Origin: Isoetes taiwanensis
Taxonomy: Eukaryota; Streptophyta; Lycopodiopsida; Isoetales; Isoetaceae
DNA: 64,000 bases
Direction: 5' to 3'
Assembly: GCA_021234155.1 (NCBI GenBank)
Contig: JAJEKV010000060.1
Location: 5,602,323 to 5,666,322 of the forward strand
Shown here: piece by piece, positions 1 to 12,800 of the stretch
Layout: the number at the start of each line of letters is the position of its first letter
Numbering within the stretch: the stretch's first letter is position 1
The notes under the pieces: model-generated
The model's database searches: none
The model's input: only the letters and a program-made list of their open reading frames with translations
Told to the model about the DNA's origin: nothing
Translations under genes and position numbers: made by a program

Positions 1-217
1 AGAACCAAATTTTCCTCGAGATTATTTGTGGTTTGACTCTCCCCGTAGCTCTTACAAATGGGACACTTCCATGTTCTAAATCTTTCAAATGCACATTCTT
101 AGAAGTTTAGATGGACAATCGGCCTTGGATTTTTCTCCAACCCGACCGAGATAGAAGCGACCACTAAATTTATGTTTCTTTGTGGCTTGAAGTCAACTGC
201 ATCTTCCAAATCTTCCA
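1..217. other. left flank of satellite array, nothing recognised
   Basis: AT-richer, non-repetitive sequence that shows no match to the satellite unit until about position 218, where the unit block containing CAACGGGCTGCCCCGAC begins. I see no coding or structural feature in it. Confidence 0.5.
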
Positions 218-539
218 AATCAGCTCGGTTGCCTCGCAACGGGCTGCCCCGACGGTTCTAATGCTAACCCTTTGACCTAGACCTTCTCCAAAAATTCCGA
301 AAATTGGGCCGTGTGCCGGAGATGAATTAGGGATCCAACCGGCAAAAAATCAGAATTTATTTTTGTGCAATGCATTAATTATGAATTTAATCGTAGGTTG
401 CCACCGCAAAGAGCCCGACTTCTAATTGCCACATCGGGAGGAGGACAGGTCCAAACTCCGCTCCGCCGGGTTCCCCTTGCTATGGCGTTTCTGGCCGCAG
501 TTTTCTGGCCATCGTTCTAATCAAGAATAGATTAGGACT

Positions 540-1830
540 CGGCCCAAAACGTAAACCCTTCTAGAGCCCGGCAACTCACTGTGGTTTACGCTTCGGAGGC
601 CCCTCCTTGTCGATTCGCCGGGACCTAGCGAAATGTCTTGAAGTGGAGTTGGGGTGTTGACGCCAGAGCCGGACCCTAAAATCCTCCCCGAGGTCGCTTT
701 CCCCAAATTTCCTCTCCCTAAGGCCCTGGGGAAGAACGGGCAACCTCCCTCTCCCGAACCACGCATTTGGCTCGCCAATGGACTTAACGCTGACATTGCT
801 CGAAACCAAGTTCCGCGGCCAAAGACCAGGACTCGCCCCCAAAACGTAAACCCTTCTAGAGCCCGGGCAACCCACGTGGTTTACGTAAAACCCGGGGTTT
901 CGTTTCGGAGGCCCTCTCCTTGTCGATTCGGCCGACTTTGCGCCATGTCTTGAAGTGGAGTTGGGGTGTTGACGCGCCAGCTGACACTAAAATCCTCCTA
1001 AGTCGCTTTGCCCCCCTAAATTTCCTCTCCCTAAGGCCCTGGGGAAGTACGGGCAACCTCCCCTCACTGGAACCGCGATTTGGCTCTGCCAATGGACTCA
1101 GAATGCCGACATTGCCCTGGGGATCAAGTTCCGTGGGCCGAAGACCAGGACTCGCCCCAAAACGTAAACCCTTCTAGAGCCCGGCAAACCAATGTGGTTT
1201 ATTGCCGGAGGCCCTCCTTGTCGATTCGGCCTGGACTTAGGGGCGCCATGTCTTGAAGTGGGAGTTAGTGTTGACGTGCAGGTCCTGGACCCGGACACTA
1301 AAATCCCTCCGGAAGCCGCTGCTTGCCTAATGCTAATTTCCTCCCGGGGTAATTCAAAAGGCTCCCCGGGAAGGACGGCAACCTCCCCCGGAATCACCCG
1401 GGATTTGGCTCTGCCAATGGACTCTGAATGCCGACATTGCCCTGGGGATCAAGTCTGCGGGCTAGAAGACCACTGTGACTCGCCCCCCAAAACGTAAAAC
1501 CCTTCTAGAGCCCGGCAACCCATGTGGTTTACGCTTCGAGGCCCCTCTCCTTGTCGATCGGCCGGGACCTTGCGCCGTGTCTTGAAGTGGAGTTAGTGTT
1601 GACGCTTTAGCTGGACCCCTAAAATCCTCCGAGGTCGCTTGCCCCAAATTTCCTCTCCCAAGGCCCTCGGGACGGACGGGCGACCTCGGCCTCCGGAATC
1701 GCTGACCGACTCGCCAATGGACTCGGGAACGCCGACATTGCCCTCGGGACCAAGTTCCGCGGGGCTTAAGACCACCCAACTCCAAGAAGCCAAAGTAGCT
1801 CACTTCCATCACACTCGTAGTCAATTGGCC
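540..1830. repeat. 4-fold internal amplification of a ~300-330-bp sub-block in the first satellite unit
   Basis: The anchor AAAACGTAAACCCTTCTAG occurs at 546, 841, 1159 and 1489 in this unit but only once in each later unit. The repeated block runs from that anchor through the TTGGGGTGTTGACGC and AAGTTCCGCGG segments and then loops back. Spacings are 295, 318 and 330 bp. This explains why the first unit is about 2.04 kb instead of 1.1 kb. The copies have diverged by many small indels, so the amplification is not a trivially recent assembly collapse. Confidence 0.9.
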
Positions 1831-4800
1831 TAGGATGTGCATGCTGGATACCGCCGTGGGAGGGCGGAGTGTTTCCTTCTTTCAAAAACCGACGGTAACT
1901 TGCTCCCTAGGGTAATTTCGCCATTCCTGACGATTTGGTGGTCTATTTGCCATTCTCGAGCATCCCTGCGTCCCAACGACAAAACAAAGGCGGGTTTCTA
2001 CAAGGTCGACATCGACGCTTCAAGGGTTTGACAAGTTCTCCCGACCGACTGGAATCTTTTGACCTTCCCCAAGAGGGGCCCCGAACGGAGGATCCAACGG
2101 CCGGATAGGGGAACCGGCCCGGAGGGTGGTCATTAGCTGCAGCCCGGGGGAGCCGCCAGAAGGGCTGCCTCGAACTTTTTGGATCCCCCCCCGGGTCCTG
2201 GACTCTCCCCCTTGTGAGGGATCCCCGCAAGGTCCTGGCCTCGCTTGACTTGGGAAGGGTGTGCCGGCTGTTCTCCGCAACGGGCTGCCCCGACCGCTCT
2301 AATGCTAACCCTTTGACCTAGACCTTCTCCTAAAAATCCAAAATTGGGCCGTAGGCCGAGATGAATTAGGGATCCGCGGGCAAAACCGGAATTTATTTTC
2401 GTGGCAATGCATTAATTGCTAATTTACTTAATGTCTTGCCATCGCAGAAAAAGCCCCTAATTTCTACTTGCCACATCGGGAGGAGGAAAGGCCCAAACTC
2501 CGGCCCGCTGGCCTCCTTGTTCCGTATTCTGGCCGCCGCCGCCAGGTCCCAGTGCAATGTATCAGACTCGCCCCCAAAAACGTAAACCCTTCTAGAGCCC
2601 GGCAACCCACTGTGGTTTACGCTTGGAGGCCCCCTCCTTGTCGATTCGCCGGACCTTGCGCCCGTCTTGAAGTGGGGTTGGGGTGTTGACGCCGTGTGAG
2701 CTGGACTCCTAAAATCCCTCCCGAGGTCGCTTGCCCCAAATTTCTCTCCCCAAGGCCCCCGGGACGGACGGGCGACCTCCGCCTCCCGGAATCGCTGACC
2801 GACTCGCCAATGGACTCGTAACGCCGACATTGCCCCGGGGACCAAGTTCCGCGGGCCAGAAGACCACCCCAACTCCAAGAAGCCAAAGTAGCTCACTTCC
2901 ATCACACTCAGAGTCAATTGGCCTAGGATGTGCATGCGATACCGCCGTGGAGGGCGGAGTGTTTCCTTCTTCGCAAAAAACCGACCGCGGTAACTTGCTC
3001 CCTAGGGTAATTTCGCCATTCCGGACGATGGTAGGTGGTCTATTTGCCATTCCCGAGCATCCCTGCGTCCGAACGACAAAACAAAGGCGGTTTCTACAAG
3101 GTCGACATCGACGCCCACGGGTTTGACAAGTTCTCCCGGACCGATCTGGAATCTTTTGACCTTCCCAAGAGGGGCCCCCGAACGGAGGATCCAACTGGCC
3201 GGATAGGGGAACCGGCCCGGAGGGTGGTCATTAGCTGCAGCCCGGGGAGCCGCCAGAAGGGCTGCCTCGGGAACTTTTTTGGATCCCGGCCTCGGGTCCT
3301 GACTCTCCCTCTTGTGAGGGATCCCCCCGCAAGGTCCCGGGCCTCGCTTGACTTGGGAAGGGTGCCAGCCTGCTGCCCCCCGAACGGGCTGCCCGACCGC
3401 TCTAATGCTAACCCTTTGACCTAGACCTTCTCCAAAAAATTCAAAATTGGGCCGTAGGCCGAGATGAATTAGGATCCTACCGGCAAAAAACCGAATTTAT
3501 TTTCGCGGCAATGCATTAATTGGTAATTTATTTAATGTCTTGCCACCGCAGTGCTCGGACTTTCTACTTGCCACATCGGGAGGAGGAAAGGCCCAAACTC
3601 CGGGCCCGGCCAGCCTCCCTTGTTCCGCAGATTTCTATTGCCGCTTCTGGCCGTGTCCCAAGTGCAACAGACAGACTCGCCCCAAAACGTAAACCCTTCT
3701 AGAGCCCGGCAACCCACGTGGTTTACGCTTTGGAGGCCCTCTCCTTGTCGATTCTGGGCCGGACCTTGGCGCCAGGTCTTGAAGTGGGGTTGGGGTGTTG
3801 ACGCCTTGAGCGCGGGACCCTAAAATCCCTCCTGAGGTCGCTGTGCCCCAAATTTCCTCTCCCCAAGGCCCCGGGATCTGGGACGGGCGACCTCCGCCTC
3901 CCGGGGAATCGCTGACCGACCGCCAATGGACTCTAACGCCGACATTGCCCCTGGGGACCAAGTTCCGCGGGCCAGAAGACCACCCAACTCCAAGAAGCCA
4001 AAGTAGCTCACTTCCATCACACTCAGAGTCAATTGGCCTAGGATGTGCATGGGATACCGGGCCGCGGGAGGGCGGAGTGTTTCCTTCTTTTCAAAACCGA
4101 CCGCGGTAACTTGCTCCCTAGGGTAATTTCGCCATTCCCGACGATTTGGCAGGGTCTATTTGCCATTCGAGAGCATCCCTGCGTGCCCGAACGACAAAAC
4201 AAAGGCGCGGTTTCTACAAGGCCGACATCGACGCCTGGCCGGGTTTGACAAGTTCTCCCTGACCGATCCGGGAATCTTTTGACCTTCCCAAGAGGGGCCC
4301 CGAACGGAGGATCCAACGGGCCGGATAGGGGAACCGGCCCGGGAGGGTGGTCATTAGCGCAGCCCCGGGGAGCCGCCAGAAGGGTCGCCTCGGGAACTTT
4401 TTGGATCCCCCGCCGGGTCCTGGACTCTCCCCTTGTGAGGGGATCCCCGCAAGGTCCCCGGCCTCGCTTGACTTGGGGAAGGGTGCAGCTCGGTTGCCCC
4501 CCAAGAACGGGCTGCCCCCGACCGCTCTAATGCTAACCCTTTGACCTAGACCTTCTCCCAAAATTCAAAATTGGGCCGTAGGCGGAGATGAATTAGGGAT
4601 CCTACTGGCAAAACCGGAATTTATTTTCGCAATGCATTAATTAAGTAATTTACTTAATGTCTTGCCATCGGCAAAGCCTCGACTTCTACTTTTGCCACAT
4701 CGGGAGGAGGAAAGGCCCAAACTAGGAGCCCGGCCGCCCCTTGCTTCAGATTCTTGCTGCCGCCTTCCGCTTTGTCCCAGTCCAAGTGCAACATGTATCA

Positions 4801-7800
4801 GACTCGCCCCAAAACGTAAACCCTTCTAGAGCCCCGGCAACCCACGTGGTTTACGTTTCTGAGGCCCTCCTTGTCGATTCGCTGGGACCTTGCGCCATGT
4901 CTTGAAGTGGGTTGGGGTGTTGACGCCAGAGCTGGACCCTAAAATCCTCCCGGGAGGCTGCTGCCCCAAATTTCCTCTCCCCAAGGCCCTCGGGACCGGA
5001 CGGGCACCTCCCGCCTCGGGAATCGCTGACCGGACCGCCAATGGACTCCTGAACGCCGACATTGCCCCGGGGACCAAGTTCCGCGGGCCGAAGACCACCC
5101 CAACTCCAAGAAGCCAAAGTAGCTCACTTCCATCACACTCGTAGTCAATTGGCCTAGGATGTGCATGCTGATACCGGCCGTGGAGGGCGGAGTGTTTCCT
5201 CTTTTCGCAAAACCGACCGGTAACTTGCTCCCTAGGGTAATTTCGCCATTCCCGGACGATTTAAGGTGGTCTATTTGCCATTCCCGAGCATCCCTGCGTG
5301 TCCGAACGACAAAAACAAAGGCGGTTTCTACAAGGTCGACATCGACGCTTCCGGGTTTGACAAGTTCTCCCTGACCGATCTGGAATCTTTTGACCTTCCC
5401 CAAGAGGGGCCCCCGAATCCGGAGGATCCAACGGCCGGATAGGGGAACCTGCCCGGGAGGGTGGTCATTAGCGCAGCCCCGGGACCGCCAGAAGGGTCAG
5501 CCGGGAACTTTTTGATCCCCCCCCGGGTCCTGGACTCTCCCCTTGTGAGGGATCCCCGCAAGGTCCCGGGCCTCGCTTGACTTGGGGAAGGGTGCCAGCT
5601 CTGTTCCCCGCAACCCGCTGCCCCCGACCGCTCTAATGCTAACCCTTTGACCTAGACCTTCTCCCAAAAATTCAAAATTGGGCCGCAGCCGGAGATGAAT
5701 TAGGGATCCCTACCGCAAAAACCGAATTTATTTTCGGCAATGCATTAATTGCGTAATTTATTTAATGTCTTGCCCAAAAGTGCCTCCTTTAACTTCTACT
5801 TGCCACATCGGGAGGAGGAAAGGCCCAAACTCCGGCCCGCGGGCCTCCTTGTTCGTATTCACCGACTGCTGCCGCTGTGTCCCAAGTGCAACATCAGACT
5901 CGGCCCCAAAACGCAAACCCTTCTAGAGCCCGGCAACCCATTGTGGTTTACGTTTGAGGCCCTCCTTGTCGTGATTCGGTTGGACCTTGCCGTGGTGGTC
6001 TTGAAGTGGGGTTGGGGTGTTGACGCCAGAGCGCTGGACCCTAAAAATCCCCGGAGGTCGCTTGCCCCAAATTTCCCTCCCCAAGGCCCCTGGGACCGGA
6101 CGAGGCGACCTTCCTCCCTCCCAATGGACTGACTCGGCCAATGGACTCGTAACGCCGACATTGCCCCCTGGGGACCAAGTTCCGCGGGCCGAAGACCACC
6201 CAACTCCAAGAAGCGCCAAAGTAGCTCACTTTCCATCACACACCGTAGTCAATTGGCCTAGGATGTGCATGCAGGGGATAATGCCGTGGAGGGCGTGAGT
6301 GTTTCCTTCTTTTCGCAAAACCGGCCAGGTGTAAACTTGCTCCCCTAGGGTAATTTCGCCATTCCTGACGATTTGGTGGTCTATTTGCCATTCCGAGCAT
6401 CCCTGCGTCCGAAACCACAAAACAAAGGCGGTTTCTACAAGGTCGACATCGACGCTCATGGTTTGACAAGTTCTCCTGACCATCTGGAATCTTTTGGACC
6501 TTCCCAAGAGGGGCCCCAAACGGAGGATCCAACGGCCGGATAGGGGAACCGGCTCGGGAGGGAGGGTGGTCATTAGCGCAGCCCCGGGAGCCGCCAGAAG
6601 GGCTGCAGCCGGGAACTTTTTTTGATCCCGCCTCGGGTCCTGGACTCTCCCCTCTTGTGAGGGATCCCCGCAAGGTCCTGGCCTCGCTTGGACTTGGGAA
6701 GGGTGCCAGCTCGTTGCTCCCCGCAGAACGGGCTGCCCCCACCGCTCTAATGCTAACCCTTTGACCTAGACCTTCTCCTCAAAATTCAAAATTGGGCCGC
6801 AGGCCGAGATGAATTAGGGATCCTACTGGCAAAAACCGAATTTATTTTCGTGCAATGCATTAATTGCGAATTTACTTAATGTCTTGCCATCAGAAAAGCT
6901 CCCGAACTTCTACTTGCCACATCTGGGAGGAGGAAAGGCCCAAACCCGCCCCGCCGCTTCCCCTTGTTCCAGATTCTCGGCCAGGCCGCTTCGGCTGTGT
7001 CCCAGTGCAATGCACCAGACTCTCGCCCCCAAAACGTAAACCCTTCTAGAGCCCGGCAACCCACTGTGGTTTACGCCGGGAGGCCCTCTCCTTGTCGATT
7101 CGGCCGGACCTTGCGCCGCGGTCTTGAAGTGGAGTTGGGGTGTTGACGCCAGAGCGCGGACCCTAAAATCCCTCCGGAGGCTGCTTGCCCCAAATTTCCT
7201 CTCCCCAAGGCCCTGGGGACGGACGGGCGACCTCCGCCTCCGAATCGCTGATCTGACCTGCCAATGGACTCTTAACGCCGACATTGCCCCCTGGGGACCA
7301 AGTTCCGTGGCCGTAAGACCACCCCAACTCCAAGAAGCCAAAGTAGCTCACTTCCATCACACTCAGAGTCAATTGGCCTAGGATGTGCATGCGGGATACC
7401 GCTGTGGAGGGCGGAGTGTTTCCTTTCTTTCGCAAAACCGGATCGTGTAACTTGCTCCCTAGGGTAATTTCGCCATTCCGGACGATTTAAGGTGGTCTAT
7501 TTGCCATTCCGAGCATCCCTGCGTTCAACGACAAAAAACAAAGGCGGGTTTCTACAAGGCCGACATCGATCCGCTGGTTTGACAAGTTCTCCTGACCGAC
7601 TCGAATCTTTTGGACCTTCCCCAAGAGGGGCCCCCTGAACGGAGGATCCAATGGCCGGATAGGGGAACCGGCCCGGGAGGGTGGTCATTAGCGCAGCCCC
7701 GGGAGCCGCCAGAAGGGCTGCCTGGGGAACTTTTTTTGGATCCCCGCCCCGGGTCCTGGACTCTCCCTCTTGTGAGGGATCCCCGCAAGGTCCCGGGCCT

Positions 7801-8956
7801 CGCTTTGACTTGGGAAGGGTGCCGCCTCTGCCCCCGCAACCCGCTGCCCCCGACCGCTCTAATGCTAAACCCTTTGACCTAGACCTTCTCCTAAAAATTC
7901 AAAATTGGGCCGTGCTGTCGGGAGATGAATTAGGGATCCCCCGGGCAAAACCGAATTTATTTTTCGTGCAATGCATTAATTTGAATTTTCATTTAATGTC
8001 TTGCCATTACCAAAGCGCCCGACTTCTACTTGCCACATCGGGAGGAGGAAAGGCCCAAACTCCGCCCGGCCGGGATTCTTGTTCGTGATTCTGGCTGCCG
8101 CTTCCGCCAGGTCCCCAAAGTGCAACAGACAGGACCTGCCCCCAAAACGTAAACCCTTCTAGAGCCCGCAACCCACTGTGGTTTACGCTTTGGAGGCCCT
8201 CTCCTTGTCGATTCGCCGGACCTTGCCGTGTCTTGAAGTGGGGTTGGGGTGTTGACGCCTTGAGGCCTTGGACCCTGGGGGGCCCCTCCTGAGGCTGCTT
8301 GCCCCAAATTTCCTCTCCCCAAGGCCCCCGGGATCTGACGGGCGACCTCCTCCGCCTCCCGAATCGCGACCGACCGCCAATGGACCTTAACGCCGACATT
8401 GCCTCGGGGACCAAGTTCCGCGGGCCGGGAAGACCCCCAACTCCAAGAAGCGCCAAAGTAGCTCACTTCCATCACACTCGAAGTCAATTGGCCTAGGATG
8501 TGCATGCGGGATACCGCCGTGGAGGGCGTGGAGTGTTTCCTTCGCGAAAACCGACCGCGGTAACTTGCTCCCTAGGGTAATTTCGCCATTCCTGACGATT
8601 TGGCAGGGTCTATTTGCCATTCCGAGCATCCCCCGTGCCCGAACGACAAAAACAAAGGCGTGTTTCTACAAGGTCGACATCGACGCCTCCGCGGTTTGAC
8701 AAGTTCTCCCGACCGATCTGAATCTTTTGGACCTTCCCAAGAGGGGCCCCGAATCCGGAGGGATCCAACGGCCGGATAGGGGAACCGGCTCGGGAGGGTG
8801 GTCATTAGCTGCAGCCCCTGGGGAGCGCCGCCAGAAGGGTCGCCGAACTTTTTTGATCCCCGCCCGGGTCCTGGACTCTCCCCTCTTGTGAGGGATCCCC
8901 GCAAGGTCCCCGCCTCGCTTGACTTGGGGAGGGTGGGCCCCAAGCTGCCCCGACCG

Positions 8957-9881
8957 CTCTAATGCTAACCCTTTGACCTAGACCTTCTCAAAAATTCCGC
9001 CGAGATGAATTAGGGATCCCCGGCAAAACCGAATTTATATTTTCGCTCTGGTGAAATTTAATGTCTTGCCAACCCTTTGACCTAGACCTTGCCACATCCG
9101 GGAGGGAGGAAAGGCCCAAAATTGGCCTCTTGTTCCGTATTCCTGGGCGGCCGCTCGAGATGAATTAGGGATCCGCCCCCAAAACGTAAACCCTTCTAGA
9201 GCCCGGCAACCTTGTGGTTTTTTTCCTTGTCGAATGCGGGACCTTAATTCTTGAAGTGGGGTTGGGGTGTTAATGTCTTGCCTAAAATCCCGAGGTCGCT
9301 ATTCCCAAATTTCCTCTCCCCAAGGCCGCTTAACCGACTTCTGGACTTGCCACATTTGGGAGGCCGAAGACCACTAACCCAAGGAAAGGCCCAAACTCGT
9401 GAGTCAATTGGCCCGGATGTGCATGTTCCCCTGTTTCAAAACCTTGCCTAGACGGTAACCGCGGGAGGGCGGAGTGTTTCCCTAGGGTAACGGTAACTTG
9501 CTCCCCAGGGGCATTTTGGTGGTCTATTTGCCATTCCCGGAGCATCCCTGCGTCTTCAACGACAAAACAAAGGCGGTTTCTACAAGGGACATCGACCCCC
9601 TGGGTTTGACAAGTTCTCCTGACCGATCTGGAATCTTTTGGACCCTTCCCCAAGAGGGGCCCCGAACGGAGGATCCAACTGGCCGATAGGGGAACCGCCC
9701 GGGAGGGTGGTCATTAGCGCAGCCCCGGGAGCGCCCGCCAGAAGGGGCTGCCTCGGAACTTTTTTTTGATCCCCCCCTCGGGTCCTGGACTTCCCCTCTT
9801 GTGGGGGGGATCCCCCAAGGTCCCTGGCCTCGCTTGGACTGGGGGAGGGTGACTGTTCCCCGCAATCCGCCCCCACGACCG
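8957..9881. repeat. scrambled, shortened satellite unit
   Basis: This unit is about 925 bp and is a mosaic. Anchor pieces that normally lie hundreds of bases apart are joined: AATGTCTTGCC is followed directly by AACCCTTTGACCTAGACCTT and then by the GCCACATC block. GATGAATTAGGGATCC precedes the CCCAAAACGTAAACCC anchor. A second AATGTCTTGCC sits after TTGGGGTGTT. The sequence GCGGCCGCTCGAG (adjacent NotI and XhoI sites) occurs at about 9149-9162. Order becomes normal again from about 9520. It could reflect repeated template switching or gene conversion, or a misassembled stretch. Confidence 0.75.
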
Positions 9882-12800
9882 CTCTAATGCTAACCCTTTG
9901 ACCTAGACCTTCTCCCAAAAAAATTCCAAAATTGGGCCCAGGCCGAGATGAATTAGGATCCCCTGGCAAAAACCGAATTTATTTTCGCGGCAATGGCACT
10001 TACTTAATGTCTTGCCATTTGTAGTGTCGCCGACTTCTACTTGCCACATCGGAGGAGGAAAGGCCCAAACCGCCCCGCCGGGCCTCTTGTTCAGATTCTT
10101 CCGGCCAGGTCCCAGTGCAAGTATCCAGACTCGCCCCAAAACGTAAACCCTTCTAGAGTCTGCAACCCACGTGGTTTACGCCGGAGGCCCTCTCCTGTCG
10201 ATTCGGCCTGACCTTTAAGGCCAGGTCTTGAAGTGGAGTTAGTGTTGACGCTTTGAGCGCTGACCCTAAAATCCTGGAGGTCGCTTTGCCCCAAATTTCC
10301 TCTCCCAAGGCCCCGGGGGACGCCACCCCTCCTGAATCGCTGACCGGACCGCCAATGGACTCGTAACGCCGACATTGCCCCGGGGACCAAGTTCCGCGGG
10401 CCGGAAGACCACCCAACTCCAAGAAGCGCCAAAGTAGCTCACTTCCATCACACCGTAGTCAATTGGCCTAGGATGTGCATGCGGGATACCGTCGTGGAGG
10501 GCGGAGTGTTTCCTTCTTTTCGCAAAACCTAATCGCGGTAACTTGCTCCCTAGGGTAATTTCGCCATTCCTGACGATTTAAGGTGGTCTATTTGCCATTC
10601 CCGAGCATCCCTGGTCTCGAACGACAAAACAAGGCGTTTCTACAAGGTCGACATCGACGCCCAAAGGGTTTGACAAGTTCTCCCTAACCGATCTGGAATC
10701 TTTTGACCTTCCCGAAGAGGGGCCCCCGAACGGAGGATCCAACTACGGATAGGGGAACCGCCCGGAGGGTGGTCATTAGCGCAGCCCCGGGGAGCGCCGC
10801 CGTGAAGGGCTGCCTCGGGAACTTTTTTGATCCCCGCCTCCCGGGGTCCGGACTCTCCCTCTTGTGAGGGATCCCCGCAAGGTCCCGGGCCTCGCTTGAC
10901 TTGGGGAAGGGTGCCAGCTCGGTTGTTCCGCAACGGGCTGCCCCGACCGCTCTAATGCTAACCCTTTGACCTAGACTTCTCCCAAAATTCAAAATTGGGC
11001 AATGCAGTCGAGATGAATTAGGGATCCTTACCGGCAAAAAACCGAATTTATTTTCGTGCAATGCATTAATTGTGAATTTATTTAATGTCTTGCCACCGTA
11101 AGCAAAAGCCCCGACTTCTACTTGCCACATCGGAGGAGGAAAGGCCCAAACTCCGGCCCGCTGGTTCCCCTTGTTCGTATTCTCTACAGCCGCCGCCGTG
11201 TCCTGCGCAACAGACCAGATCTCCGGCCCCCAAAACGTAAACCCTTCTAGAGCCCGGCAACCCACTGTGGTTTACGCCGAGGCCCTCTCCTTGTCGAGAT
11301 TCGCCGGGACCTTGTGTCTTGAAGTGGGGTTGGGGTGTTGACGCCAGAGCGCGGACCCTAAAATCCTCCTCAGGAGGTCGCTTGCCCCAAATTTCCTCTC
11401 CCCAAGGCCCCGGGACGGACGAGGCGACCTCCCTCCGAATCGCTGATCCGACTCTGCCAATGGACTCAGAACGTCGACATTGCCCTGGGGACCAAGTTCC
11501 GCGGGCCAGAAGACCACCAACTCCAAGAAGCCAAAGTAGCTCACTTCCATCACACCTCGTAGTCAATTGGCCTAGGATGTGCATGCGGGATACCGGCCGT
11601 GGAGGGCGGAGTGTTTCCTTCTTTCAAAAACCACCGTGTAACTTGCTCCCTAGGGTAATTTCGCCATTCCTGACGCATTTGGCAGGGTCTATTTGCCATT
11701 CCGAGCATCCCGGTAGTTCGCAACGACAAAACAAGGCGGTTTCTACAAGGCCGACATCGACGCCTACGGTTTGACAAGTTCTCCGGACCGATCTGGAATC
11801 TTTTGGACCTTCCCCAAGAGGGGCCCTCGAACGGAGGATCCAACGGCCGGATAGGGGAACCGGCCCGGGAGGGTGGTCATTAGCGTGCCCCGGGGAGCGC
11901 CGCCAGAAGGGTCGCCTCTGGGAACTTTTTGGATCCCGCCTGGGTCGGGTGGGACTCTCCCTCTTGTGAGGGATCCCCGCAAGGTCCCGGGCCTCGTTTG
12001 ACTTGGGGAAGGGTGCCAGCTCTGGGTTGCCCCCCGCAACCCGCCGCCCCGACCGCTCTAATGCTAACCCTTGACCTAGACCTTCTCCTCAAAAATTCAA
12101 AAATTGGGCCGCAGGCCGGAGATGAATTAGGGATCCCACTGGCAAAAACCGAATTTATTTTCGCGGCAATGCATTAATTAAGTAATTTACTTAATGTCTT
12201 GCCATTGCAAAAGCGCCCCCGACTTCTACTTGCCACATCGGGAGGAGGAAAGGCCCAAACTCCGGGCCGCCGGCCTCCCTTTGCTCCAGATTCTCGGTTG
12301 CCGCTTCTGGGCCAGTCCCAAGTGCAATGGGGACGGATTCGGCCCCAAAAACGTAAACCCTTCTAGAGCCCCGGGCAACCCACGGGGGTTTACGCCGGGA
12401 GGCCCTCTCCTTGTCGATTCGCGGGACCTTTGCCCGTCTTGAAGTGGGGTTGGGGGGTGTTGAGCGCCCGAGCGGCGGACCCTAAAATCCCTCCGAGGCT
12501 GCTTGCCCAAATTTTCCTCTCCCAAGGCCCTGGGACGGACAGGCGACCTCTTCTCTCGGGAATCGCGATCTGACTCTGCCAATGGACAGAACGCCGACAT
12601 TGCCCTGGGGGACCAAGTTCCGTGGCCAGAAGACCACCCGAACTCCTAGAAGTGCAAAGTAGCTCACTTCCATCACACTCGTAGTCCACTGGCCTAGGAT
12701 GCATGCGGGATACCGTCGTGGGAGGGCGTGAGTGTTTCCTTCTTTCGCAAAACCGACTCTGTAACTTGCCCTAGGGTAATTTCGCCTATTCCGGACGATT

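Noticed and set aside
9149-9162. Cloning-vector contamination at the NotI-XhoI word
   Set aside because: Both sides are satellite anchors and no other vector sequence is visible; chance or misassembly is more likely.
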